DNA from: Streptococcus cristatus
Lineage (GTDB): Bacteria > Bacillota > Bacilli > Lactobacillales > Streptococcaceae
DNA: 43,553 nucleotides
Assembly: GCF_008369405.1 (NCBI RefSeq)
Contig: NZ_VSJJ01000010.1
Span: 1-43,553, forward strand
Direction: 5' to 3'
Of the stretch, positions 27,144 through 35,112 are shown piece by piece. How positions within the stretch are numbered: the first letter of the stretch is position 1; each line of letters begins with the position of its first letter. Under the pieces are notes generated by a model. It saw only the letters and a program-made list of their open reading frames with translations, did no database searches and was not told the DNA's origin. A program made the translations under genes and the position numbers.

Positions 27144-27152
27144 TGTTATAAT
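27144..27152 (+). promoter_or_regulatory. Extended -10 promoter of YcxB-like gene
   Basis: TGTTATAAT (hexamer 27147..27152) is followed by CTAGGAGG and the ATG at 27175. No clear -35 is seen. It is divergent from the polA promoter, with about 75 bases between the two -10 boxes. Confidence 0.6.
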
Positions 27153-27174
27153 AATAAAAACTAGGAGGTAAAAG

Positions 27175-27660
27175 ATGTTCCCAATAACCATTCCAACTCT
27201 TGTGACTGAGGAAGTCTATCAACGATTTGCATGGTCTGTTTTCATACGTGGAAAAGGATTTTTACTAAATATTCTCATCTTTATAGGAATCCTGGCTCTC
27301 TATCTAACCTTCCTACCTGAAAACCTGAGGCGCTTTTCTTTCTTTACCGTGCTATTTACATCTTTGATTATATTCCCAGTAATGTACTTTGGCACGGACT
27401 TTCAGATAAAGAGGGCTTATCAAAAAAATCCTTTATTTCAGAACATGGAAGTCACTCTGATATTTGACAGAGATGCTTTTATCGCAAGAAATATACGCGG
27501 AGAATTTCACTATACCTATGATGATATTGTCAAGGTCATTATGACAAAGCAAGATTTTTATATCTTGATAGGGGAGAGCACTGGTTTCGCAATTGAAAAA
27601 GAAAACTGCACTCCCGAGGCTCTTGAGTTCTTGCTGGAACTTCACATTGAGCATATGTAA
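27175..27660 (+). CDS. YcxB-like membrane protein
   Basis: The 161-residue protein has two membrane segments (about 32-48 and 58-76) and a C-terminal soluble domain (about 85-160) with YTYDDIVKVIMTKQDFYILIG and a FAIEKENCTPEALEFLLEL ending, as in YcxB-like proteins. In this family the C-terminal domain resembles a PH-like fold; function is unknown. It has its own promoter and a strong ribosome-binding site. It converges on the HAD gene with a shared terminator. Confidence 0.7.
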   Translation: MFPITIPTLVTEEVYQRFAWSVFIRGKGFLLNILIFIGILALYLTFLPENLRRFSFFTVLFTSLIIFPVMYFGTDFQIKRAYQKNPLFQNMEVTLIFDRDAFIARNIRGEFHYTYDDIVKVIMTKQDFYILIGESTGFAIEKENCTPEALEFLLELHIEHM

Positions 27661-27714
27661 AAGAAAAAGCAGGCTAGACTGACAGTAGATCAGTTTTGGT
27701 CTGCTTTTTCTTTT
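27659..27714. terminator. Bidirectional terminator inside HAD gene 3' end
   Basis: AAAGAAAAAGCAG (from 27659) and CTGCTTTTTCTTT (to about 27713) form a 12-13 bp A-T-rich stem flanked by T-rich DNA on both strands. The right arm is coding sequence for the last residues of the HAD phosphatase (FTKEKADQN, stop at 27690), so the two convergent genes share it. Confidence 0.7.
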
Positions 27715-28322
27715 GTAAATAATTGCTTGATATCCATCAACTTCTCTATTTTCTGATTGATTTCCGGTCGGTAGTCACAGAAGTTAATGATCTGGATGCC
27801 ACTGTTAACAGCAACATCCACATCCAGCGTCCGGTCACCGATATAGTAAGTCTTCTGCTTGTCTAGACTATATTTCTCAACTAAATAGTCGACACCTTCT
27901 GGGTGGGGCTTGCGCTCAAAGCCGTTGGCTGTTGTGACGATTTCTGTAAAATAGTTATGAATTCCCAAGTCTTTCAGGATTTGATGAGCATTGAGTCCCT
28001 TGTGGGTATAGACGAACTGGGCAATGCCCTGCTCTTCAGCCCAGGCCAGAATCTCCGCAGCTCCTTTCATCAGATGGACCTGAGCATTCTTTTCCTTTAG
28101 ACTTGCTCCACGAAAGACATTCATCTCGGCAGCGTCCAGACCTTTCTCAGATGCCACTTCCTCCAAGAGCTTCTGGACAGAGTGCTTTAGGATATAGCTG
28201 TGAATACTAGCCCTGTCGAAGTCCAAATCATAGTGAGCATAGGTTTCCTCAATTCCCGCCAAAATAGCATCGTAAGAGTCCAGCAAAGTTCCGTCCAAAT
28301 CCCAGATAAACGTTGTTGTCAT
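27690..28322 (-). CDS. HAD family phosphatase
   Basis: The 210-residue protein is a HAD subfamily IA hydrolase, akin to phosphoglycolate phosphatases. Motif I is FIWDLDGTLLDS (Asp8 and Asp10), motif II is in FVYTHKG, motif III is the Lys of KPHPEGVDYL and motif IV is GDRTLDVDVAVNSG. A helical cap (about 15-85) would choose the substrate, which is unknown. Its ATG overlaps the stop of the MATE gene by four bases (ATGA). Confidence 0.85.
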   Translation of the reverse strand: MTTTFIWDLDGTLLDSYDAILAGIEETYAHYDLDFDRASIHSYILKHSVQKLLEEVASEKGLDAAEMNVFRGASLKEKNAQVHLMKGAAEILAWAEEQGIAQFVYTHKGLNAHQILKDLGIHNYFTEIVTTANGFERKPHPEGVDYLVEKYSLDKQKTYYIGDRTLDVDVAVNSGIQIINFCDYRPEINQKIEKLMDIKQLFTKEKADQN

Positions 28323-29596
28323 GTGATTTTCCTCATTTTTCTATGATATAAGGTTTTTAAAAGCAGCCAGCGGAAGCCATTGTCCAAAAGGGTGCCGACC
28401 CAAACTCCAGCCAGACCCCAGCCACAAGTCACGCCCAGCAAATAGCCAGCGATAATTCGGATCAACCACATACCCATCGTCGTAGCATAAAAGGGTAGTC
28501 TGGCGTTGCCCAGCCCCTGCCAAACCGCTGTGTAAATCACAGTTCCTACTGTCATGGGAGTGCCCAGCAAGGAAAAGAATATGACTAAAAGACTGGCTGC
28601 AAGAGCTCCGCTATTGTCCGTATAAAGCAAGGTCAGCGGCCGACCAAGGGCGAAAATCCCTAAAGTCAAGGGCAGCATGCAAGCAAAAGACAGCCAAAAA
28701 CTCCGCTGACGAATCCGACCGACCGCTTGCATATCTCCCTCGCCAACCGCATGGGCTGCCAGCATGACCGTTGCTGTCGCGACCCCGAAGGCTGGCATGT
28801 AGTTAAACTGAGTCAGAACTTCACCAATGGCATTCCCTGCTACTGCATCCGTTCCAAAGGTGACCACAATGGCGATGATAACTACGTCACCCGCCCGCAT
28901 CATGAGCCGCTCTCCAGCAGCCGGTAGAGACAGACGCAAGAGCTCTCCATCTAAGCCCCAACTCCAGCAGATAGTGAACAAATCCAGCTCCCGCCAAAGT
29001 ATGAAGACACCAATCAAGCGAGCCAGCACCGTCCCCAGCGCTACACCGATAATGCCTAGCTGAAAGACATAAATGCCCAGACTGGAAAAGAGGGCATTGA
29101 GGACGTTGGTCAGAAGACTGACATACATGGGAAATCGAGGATTGCGCGTGACCCGCACCAGAGCTCCAAAGGAGGTCATCAAGCCCAGCAGGACAATAGT
29201 CCCACCAACCAGAGCCAGATACAGACCACCAGCCTCGGCCACTTCCTTTTCTGTCCCCAGAAGGTTTATCATCTGCCTACCAAAGAACAGGGAAAGCAGG
29301 CCTAAGAAAGCACTCAGAAGCAGCGTCAACTTGATAGCTTCAGCTCTATGATAAGCCAGACGCTCTTTGTCTCCCTGAGCCAGACTCTTAGAGATAAGAC
29401 TGGAAATAGCAGCACCCAGGGCGATAAAAATCGCCTGATAAATGGTAATGATGTTGCTGGCCACCGAGACACCAGAAATCGCAATCAGCCCCAGACTGGC
29501 CACCAGATAGCTGTCGACCATTCCCATGAGCATCTGCAAAAAGTTCTCCGCCATAGCCGGCAGAGCAATGTTCATGATTTTTTTATAAGTCGTCAT
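28319..29596 (-). CDS. MATE family efflux transporter
   Basis: The 425-residue protein has twelve hydrophobic segments in two six-helix halves, beginning MTTYKKIMNIALPAMAENFLQ. It fits MATE (NorM/DinF-like) cation-coupled drug exporters. The start at 29596 is preceded by AGGA at 10 bases; an in-frame TTG six bases earlier is possible. The substrate is unknown. It overlaps the HAD gene by four bases and lies 26 bases after the broken immunity gene. Confidence 0.9.
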   Translation of the reverse strand: MTTYKKIMNIALPAMAENFLQMLMGMVDSYLVASLGLIAISGVSVASNIITIYQAIFIALGAAISSLISKSLAQGDKERLAYHRAEAIKLTLLLSAFLGLLSLFFGRQMINLLGTEKEVAEAGGLYLALVGGTIVLLGLMTSFGALVRVTRNPRFPMYVSLLTNVLNALFSSLGIYVFQLGIIGVALGTVLARLIGVFILWRELDLFTICWSWGLDGELLRLSLPAAGERLMMRAGDVVIIAIVVTFGTDAVAGNAIGEVLTQFNYMPAFGVATATVMLAAHAVGEGDMQAVGRIRQRSFWLSFACMLPLTLGIFALGRPLTLLYTDNSGALAASLLVIFFSLLGTPMTVGTVIYTAVWQGLGNARLPFYATTMGMWLIRIIAGYLLGVTCGWGLAGVWVGTLLDNGFRWLLLKTLYHRKMRKIT

Positions 29597-29622
29597 CCAC
29601 AAAAATTCCTAATCCAATCAAA

Positions 29623-30107
29623 CTACTGTCCATTATGTTCCTGCCGGAAGGCTTCCATGGCCTTGAACTGCTCTAGTTCTTTTTCATTGGCTGGTTGCTT
29701 GCCTAAGTATTTATACTCAAAGAAATCCATACGTGCACTTAGCCCATAACCACTTTCTAACCACGGGGCGTAGTCAAAGTCTACTGATAACTTATTATTT
29801 TCATCCAAATGAATGATACAAATATACCAATCTGCCAAGTCGTTCTCAACAAATACTTTTTTAATTCTTGCGACTTCTCAAACAATCGATCTGTTTGACT
29901 ATAAATTTCGAATTTATCTACACCAAAATCTCTAGGAATGTATAAATAATAGTGATATTCATTCTTATATTTAAAATAAAAATAAACTTCTCCACTAAAT
30001 GTTTTGTCCATTTCAATTACAATATACAAATCATCCCACTCAACTGGAATCATATCATTTACTTGATGCACGATCTCTATAATCTTTTCATTAATTTGTT
30101 TTTCCAT
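29623..30107 (-). pseudogene. YezG-type immunity gene, frameshifted
   Basis: Two overlapping frames together encode one ~161-residue protein of the YezG (DUF600) immunity family, which neutralises LXG toxins of the YeeF type. The first half starts MEKQINEKIIEIVHQVND at 30107 with GGAGG upstream; the second half continues LADWYICIIHLDENNK. The frames join at a run of six A in the sense strand (29857..29862). Seven A would restore KKVFVENDLADW. It may be a true mutation, slippage-based switching or a sequencing error. An extended -10 (TGGTATACT, hexamer 30152..30157) lies upstream. Confidence 0.75.
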
Positions 30108-30197
30108 TTTATCCTCCGATTTGGATTTTAACATCGTTTCACTATAATCCAAGTATACCATAAACCGTATGTACAAGCTTTTATCAAACTACAAGAA

Positions 30198-30217
30198 AAC
30201 CACCCCAAAGGGTGGTT
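30198..30217 (-). terminator. Terminator after GAD-like immunity gene
   Basis: AACCACCC (30198..30205) and GGGTGGTT (30210..30217) form a perfect 8-bp stem with a four-base loop, followed on the minus strand by TTCTTG. It lies 10 bases past the stop codon of the GAD-like gene and just upstream of the promoter of the YezG-type gene. Confidence 0.65.
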
Positions 30218-30226
30218 ACATCATTA

Positions 30227-30766
30227 TTAATCGTCCATTACTCCGCCTGTCAGCTGGTACATGAGGTAAATGTGCTCCAAGACTTTTACCTTATCCATAT
30301 GATCCACATCTTTTACGCCTCCCAAGGCCAGTAAAGGAACAAAACCGAAACATTGGTTATAAGACAAGGGACCATGTTTTGACACAGCTTGTCTATATAA
30401 ATCCAGTTCAAAGTTATCAGTCACATATGAGTTATCTAAATACTTAAGAAAATATTTCAAGCTCTTTATAATAATGTCGCAGTCTTGAAGGTTATATTTT
30501 ACAATACCAACAAATTCATTCTTTTCCCATGTAATAATATCTCCAAATGCTGTTACGAACATAGGAAAAGCGACATCTCCTCTGAAATAACTATCTTGGA
30601 GAAGTTCAAGATAGTCATCTGGATTGATGACTTTTAGATAACCATCTAAAAAGGTTCCCAGACCATCTTCCTGCCAAATTTGAACTAACTCAGCTGGAAC
30701 TTGATCTTTGCATTTTTCAATAACTTCTTGGGGCATATCCGCCTCTTTTACAAAGTTTTCTAACAT
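30227..30766 (-). CDS. GAD-like / DUF1851 putative immunity protein
   Basis: The 179-residue acidic protein has a GAD-like N-terminal region (PAELVQIWQEDGLGTFLDGYLKVINPDDY) and a DUF1851-like C-terminal half (PLSYNQCFGFVPLLALGG, DHMDKVKVLEHIYLMYQLTGG). Proteins with this pair of domains act as immunity factors beside nuclease or ADP-ribosylating toxins. The start at 30766 has GGAGG at good spacing. No cognate toxin lies directly before it, so it is probably an orphan. Confidence 0.7.
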   Translation of the reverse strand: MLENFVKEADMPQEVIEKCKDQVPAELVQIWQEDGLGTFLDGYLKVINPDDYLELLQDSYFRGDVAFPMFVTAFGDIITWEKNEFVGIVKYNLQDCDIIIKSLKYFLKYLDNSYVTDNFELDLYRQAVSKHGPLSYNQCFGFVPLLALGGVKDVDHMDKVKVLEHIYLMYQLTGGVMDD

Positions 30767-30806
30767 TTTATCCTCCATTTCACTTTATAGACAAGAACAT
30801 TAGATA

Positions 30807-31486
30807 CTATTTTCCGCATTCGCTACCTAGAAAATTAGATAAATCAGGCTCTTGATCATCCCCTAGCAAGTCGAGTAACTCTACGAAGCGGAAAAAATTT
30901 CTTCATCTTGTTCATTCAGAATCGCCTGAATATCTCCACCATTAACTACTACTAGGTAGTCCGCAGGTAGAATCAAAGCTTTTATTAGCTTTGGATTCTT
31001 TTTTAATATTTCAAAAGCATATATGCCGACAAAATCATCAGTATCTTGATTTTGATAGCCAACAAACCAGCCCGAATCGCCTTTTTGATCAGTGTCTTGT
31101 CTCTGCAAATAGTAATGTTCGCACTCAAAGACACCTTTGGCCAACACTATTTTCTCATCAAATCTGATTTCAGAAGCTTCAATCTTAAGCTCTTTAGCTA
31201 GTGTACTTTGTTCAGACTGAACCCAAAGAGTCAAGGTCAAATCATCAGTAAACTCTTTAAAAGGGTTTGTTTCATAGTTGACTGACATTATCCTAAATTG
31301 GTCCATATTCAATTGAACAATTTTATATATGCTGAAACCGATTTGTAATAGCAGGCCATCTTGTATTCGTTCTTTTGAGGGCAGTACATTCACAACTTTG
31401 AGCCATTCCTCAAAAAGACCTTCAGAGAATGTCCCGTAAAAGATCAGACCATTCTTCTCTACTTTTGTATCAAGCACTTCCGTCAT
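30807..31486 (-). pseudogene. Imm33/DUF2185-like immunity gene, probable 3' frameshift
   Basis: An intact frame of 201 residues runs from 31486 to a TAG at 30881. It resembles DUF2185/Imm33-type immunity proteins (QKGDSGWFVGYQNQDTDDF, PADYLVVVNGGDI). Shifting frame by one at a run of six T in the sense strand (30892..30897) continues FFRFVELLDLLGDD and ends naturally at 30807..30809, giving about 226 residues with an acidic tail typical of immunity proteins. GGAGG precedes the ATG, which overlaps the end of the toxin gene by 17 bases. The 201-residue form could still work. Confidence 0.6.
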
Positions 31487-32150
31487 TTTTCAACCTCCTG
31501 AAAATTTCATTTTGTAGCTTCGTTCTAGCTTCACGCTCCAAAGCTATCATTTTTTCTCTTATCTCAGCCGGAATATCTCCTAATTTAGAATGCCCCTGCC
31601 AATCACTCCAAGTTTTAGCCCCTTTGGAACTATTGGAAGGTTTACCTAATCCCATAAAATTATCCTCAAGATTCAAAACCTCTACTTTATCAACATCAGA
31701 TAGAGAAGAGAATCCATCCATTTCGGTAATTTCTTTCATAGAGACAATATGGTCTGCTTCGAGGGTTTCAACTGGATAACCATAAATTGGATCAAATTTT
31801 TCTCCATCAATATTATTGACATGATCGCGTATCTCTTGACTTGGTGTTTTCTTGCGAAGCGAATTATATTCTTTTTTTGAAATTCCTTTAGAAGTACTCG
31901 CAGCAGCATCGCTATGTTTAGCTAACTGCTCGCTGGCTTCTTTGCCGAACTCTGCCGTTACCTTACGAGCTCCTCTACCTGTATTAGCAGACATGTTGTA
32001 GACACGGGCACCACTTCGGCTAAAATCGTCACTAAAGTGAGCGTTAGCATAGGCAAAGTTATCGCCCAGATTCGATAGGCCATTCCGGAAACTCTCACGA
32101 AAGGCATGATAGCTTGGTGATACTTCAGCTAGGTTGTCACCAAGCTAATT
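31470..32150 (-). pseudogene. Orphan C-terminal fragment of an HNH-type polymorphic toxin
   Basis: The open frame begins just after a TAG near 32150 (LGDNLAEVSPSYHAFRESF) and runs to 31470 without an N-terminal LXG or signal region. The first ATG (MSANTGRGARKV, 31994) has no ribosome-binding site. The C-terminal ~100 residues hold LEADHIVSMKEI, VLNLEDNFMGLGKP and WSDWQGHS, the pattern of an HNH nuclease toxin. The preceding helical stretch looks like the pretoxin part of an LXG protein. The immunity gene overlaps its end. It is probably a displaced toxin tip that can recombine with a full-length toxin gene. Confidence 0.7.
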
Positions 32151-32263
32151 TTATAACTCTAGTATAGCATAAATAACATGACAACTTCTTCTGTATATGA
32201 GAGAACTATATTAGAGATTGCCAAGCTCTTGGACTACAAAAAGATTGACGGCTCCACGATACT

Positions 32264-32294
32264 AAAAAATCAGCCAGATATCCAGCCGATTTTA
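32264..32294 (-). terminator. thrC terminator
   Basis: The minus strand has AATCGGCTGG and CTGGCTGATT (about 32270..32293) forming a stem with some G-T pairs, then six T. It lies about 20 bases past the thrC stop codon. The rest of 32150..32264 has an extended -10 (TGCTATACT on minus, near 32161) and nothing else I can support. Confidence 0.7.
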
Positions 32295-32311
32295 GTCTTT
32301 TTAAGCAAACT

Positions 32312-33796
32312 TTATAATCCCAAGTAATCCTCGACTGCGGCCTGCATTTGGTCGGCAGCGACTGTAGTTTTGTGGCGAACTGGGGCTGTTTCTAAGCCAT
32401 CCACAGCTGGTGGCAGGGCTACGCCAGAAAGTTCGTGCAGTTGGTTCAAAGCCTCGAAGTCACTGAGTCCTGTTTGATCGGTCACAGCCTCAACGGCCAC
32501 AACTGGGAATTTATAAGGACTAGCAGTTGATGCGATAACAGTCTTGCGCTGATCGCCAGTCTCTGCCAAGTATTTTTGATAAACAGCAGAGGCAACGGCT
32601 GTATGAGGGTCTTCGATATAGTCAGACGCTTGATAGACCCGCTTGATTTCAGCTGCTGTCTCTGCCTCTGTCGCATAGTCAGCCGCAAAGAGCTCTAAAA
32701 TCTCAGCGTCAAAGTCTGTCAATTCATACTGTCCATGTTCATTGAGAGCCGCCATTAGGGCAGCTGTTTTCTCAGCGCTGTTACCAGACAGATGGAAAAT
32801 CAAGCGCTCCAAGTTAGAGGAAACCAAAATATCCATGGACGGACTAGACGTCACCTTGAAGCTCCGCTTCTTGTCATACACCTGAGTCTTGAAGAAGTCT
32901 GTCAGGACATTGTTTTCATTCGATGCACAGATCAGCTTGCCAACTGGAAGACCGATTTGTTTGGCATAGTAGGCCGCTAGGATATTCCCAAAATTACCCG
33001 TTGGAACGGTAAAGTTGACCTTGTCGCCTGCTGTGATCTCCCCAGTCTTCACTAGCTGAGCATAAGCATAGACATAGTAAACAATCTGCGGCACCAAACG
33101 GCCGATATTCATCGAATTAGCTGATGAAAACTGCAGTTTGTGCTCCAAGAGACGAGCTCGTAGGTCTGTGTCATTGAACATGTGCTTAACATTGGTCTGG
33201 GCATCGTCAAAGTTGCCGTCAATGGCAACCACATGCGTATTGGCACCTGTCTGAGTCGTCATTTGCAGCTCTTGGACCTTGCTGACACCGTCTTTGGGAT
33301 AAAAGACGATAATTTCTGTCCCAGGAACGTCCGCAAAGCCTGCCATAGCCGCCTTGCCTGTGTCTCCAGAAGTTGCTGTCAGAATGACAATTTTGTTTTC
33401 CAAGCCGTGCTTTTTGGCTGCGGTTGTCATCAAATGAGGCAGAATCGACAGAGCCATATCCTTAAAGGCAATGGTCGCTCCGTGGAAAAGCTCTAGATTA
33501 TACTGGCCATCCAGCTTGATCAAGGGAGCAATCGCCGCATCGTCAAACTTGCTGTCGTAGGCATGGTTGATACAGTGGTCCAGCTCTGCTTCAGAAAAAT
33601 CATCCAAAAAAGCAGACAAAACCAGCTTGGCTACTTCCTGATAAGAAGCATCCTTAAGCTTGGCAAAGTCCAAATCGACCTGCGGATAGGCAATGGGCGT
33701 AAACAGACCACCATCTGTTGCCAAGCCTTGTAAAATCGCCTGGCTGGCTGTTACTCTATTCTTCTCATCGCGTGTTGATTGATAAACTAAAGTCAT
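32312..33796 (-). CDS. thrC: Threonine synthase
   Basis: The 494-residue PLP enzyme converts O-phosphohomoserine to threonine. HGATIAFKDMAL places the PLP-binding Lys at residue 112; TATSGDTGKAAMAG binds the cofactor phosphate. The N-terminus VYQSTRDEKNRVTASQAILQ is typical of the long class of the enzyme. It has a single-gene layout with its own extended -10 promoter and terminator. It is not near hom or thrB in this window. Confidence 0.95.
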   Translation of the reverse strand: MTLVYQSTRDEKNRVTASQAILQGLATDGGLFTPIAYPQVDLDFAKLKDASYQEVAKLVLSAFLDDFSEAELDHCINHAYDSKFDDAAIAPLIKLDGQYNLELFHGATIAFKDMALSILPHLMTTAAKKHGLENKIVILTATSGDTGKAAMAGFADVPGTEIIVFYPKDGVSKVQELQMTTQTGANTHVVAIDGNFDDAQTNVKHMFNDTDLRARLLEHKLQFSSANSMNIGRLVPQIVYYVYAYAQLVKTGEITAGDKVNFTVPTGNFGNILAAYYAKQIGLPVGKLICASNENNVLTDFFKTQVYDKKRSFKVTSSPSMDILVSSNLERLIFHLSGNSAEKTAALMAALNEHGQYELTDFDAEILELFAADYATEAETAAEIKRVYQASDYIEDPHTAVASAVYQKYLAETGDQRKTVIASTASPYKFPVVAVEAVTDQTGLSDFEALNQLHELSGVALPPAVDGLETAPVRHKTTVAADQMQAAVEDYLGL

Positions 33797-33824
33797 TCTC
33801 TCTCATCCTTTATCTGTAGTTCGT

Positions 33825-33836
33825 TTTATTATACCA
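33825..33836 (-). promoter_or_regulatory. thrC promoter
   Basis: On the minus strand TGGTATAAT has its hexamer at 33828..33833, a perfect extended -10. No good -35 is seen. The start codon is about 30 bases downstream, after AAGGA. Confidence 0.55.
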
Positions 33837-33884
33837 AAATTTATCAGAAAATTCTCGCTTTTTATCAAAATTAAAAAGCAAAAA

Positions 33885-34057
33885 GAGTCTGGGACAAAAG
33901 TCCTAGCTCTCAATTGTCTTTGGATGTCAAGCAAGACGCAGTGGTTGAGTGGGCTCTACTAGGCTGATTTCATCAGTTTTTACAGCCCTACTCAACTGTG
34001 CGGAGGTGGGACGACGAAATCGAATTCTAACGAATTACCGATTTCTGGCCCACTCTC
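33885..34057 (-). repeat. Intergenic inverted-end repeat, family 1 copy 4
   Basis: Begins GAGTCTGGGACAAAAGTCC and ends CCGATTTCTGGCCCACTCTC. A small deletion near 33926 (GGATGTCAAGC instead of GGATTGTCGAGC) and other changes set it apart from copies 2 and 3. It lies between the thrC promoter and the stop of the acetyltransferase gene (34067), where it could terminate that gene. Confidence 0.85.
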
Positions 34058-34066
34058 AATCAAATG

Positions 34067-34762
34067 TCAAAACTCAGACAAGGCTTTTATTTGCTGTCCC
34101 TTTTCATCAAAATTGTCTGGACTCAGCCATTTCTCCAAACGACTCTTGACAGCTGGCCAGTCCTTATCAATCATGGAGAGCCAATCAGTGTCTCGGTTGC
34201 GCCCCTTATAGACAACCGCCTGACGGAAGGTGCCTTCGTAGGTAAAACCAAGCCGCTCTGCCGCTCGCCTTGAGGGCTGATTGAGTGAATCGCATTTCCA
34301 TTCGTAGCGGCGATACTCCAGCTCTTCAAAGACATAGCGAGCCAGTAAATATTGAGCTTCCGTAGCTAGTCTGGTGCGCTTCAACTTGGGCGAATAGGTC
34401 ACAGACCCCACTTCAATGACACGGTTGCCTCGGTCAATCCTCATTAAAGCGAAGGTCCCCAGCGCCTTGCCACTCTCCTTGTCCACAATGGCATAGTGGA
34501 AACGATCCTGAGCTGCCAGCATCCGATCCAGCAAGCTATCCCACTCCTCCTGACTCTGAGCAGCATTTTGAAAGAGATAAGTCCACATGTCCGCAGGTGA
34601 ATCCGGACCATATACTTCGTATAAATCTGCTCTATGCTTGTCTTTGGACAACCGCTCAATGACAACATACTGACCTTCTATTCGCTCTAGCTTAGGTAAG
34701 TCCCCTGGCTTAAAATCTGGCAGAGCCTCTCCAATAGGCTGGCCTAGTTCATTGATTCGCAT
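34067..34762 (-). CDS. GNAT family acetyltransferase (RimJ/RimL-like)
   Basis: The 231-residue protein has an N-terminal beta strand segment VVIERLSKDKH and the GNAT acetyl-CoA region near SPKLKRTRLATEAQYLLARYVFEEL, followed by RRYEWKCDSLNQPSRRAAERLGFTYEG, typical of the RimL/YjdJ-like group that acetylates protein N-termini or small amines. Substrate unknown. The start at 34762 has GAGG six bases upstream; an ATG 12 bases earlier lacks spacing. Single gene, no operon partner. Confidence 0.85.
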   Translation of the reverse strand: MRINELGQPIGEALPDFKPGDLPKLERIEGQYVVIERLSKDKHRADLYEVYGPDSPADMWTYLFQNAAQSQEEWDSLLDRMLAAQDRFHYAIVDKESGKALGTFALMRIDRGNRVIEVGSVTYSPKLKRTRLATEAQYLLARYVFEELEYRRYEWKCDSLNQPSRRAAERLGFTYEGTFRQAVVYKGRNRDTDWLSMIDKDWPAVKSRLEKWLSPDNFDEKGQQIKALSEF

Positions 34763-35112
34763 AAAAAACCTCACAATATAGCTTTACTGATTTCCAAAAG
34801 CTGGATAAAATGCTTGAACGGATTAGAAGCTGTAATTGACAGTAGCTCCTATCTCCCTTGCTTCAGATCCAAACTTGGAACATTACTTGTGTAAATTATA
34901 TCACTTTTTCTTTCATCCGACGCAAACTTCAGGAAATACCTCTTCAGAAAAAGGCGGTCATAATATCTATAAATGTTGAGATTACAGTCTGCTCATACTT
35001 TAATGGAAAGCCAGATCTGACAATTATCGGTTTTGTAAACGCTTTATTTCCGCTAAACCATGTTATAATGAAAATACGTTTTTATTATTTTGACCAAAGA
35101 AAGTGACCCATC
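34763..35112. other. Gap between acetyltransferase and nanR
   Basis: This 350-base gap separates two divergent genes. The right end has the nanR promoter and a cre-like site, and the left end the acetyltransferase ribosome-binding site. The rest is AT-rich with no coding sequence, hairpin or repeat that I can support. Confidence 0.6.
35034..35069 (+). promoter_or_regulatory. nanR promoter with CcpA-like site
   Basis: TGTAAACGCTTTAT (35034..35047) matches the cre consensus at 12 of 14 positions and covers the -35 region. TGTTATAAT (hexamer 35064..35069) is an extended -10. Binding of CcpA here would block transcription of the sialic acid regulator in glucose. The start codon is 44 bases past the -10 with a weak ribosome-binding site. 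Confidence 0.6.

Noticed and set aside
32178..32327. Plus-strand 49-codon open frame starting MTTSSVYERTILEIAKL between the toxin fragment and thrC
   Set aside because: No ribosome-binding site, it overlaps the thrC terminator and the last 16 bases of thrC, and I recognise no family. Probably chance.
19418..34057. CRISPR array formed by the repeated elements
   Set aside because: The repeats are ~175 bp, kilobases apart and in mixed orientation; there is no regular spacing and no cas gene.
34858..35106. Plus-strand 82-codon open frame upstream of nanR
   Set aside because: It overlaps the nanR promoter and cre-like site, has odd composition and no ribosome-binding site.
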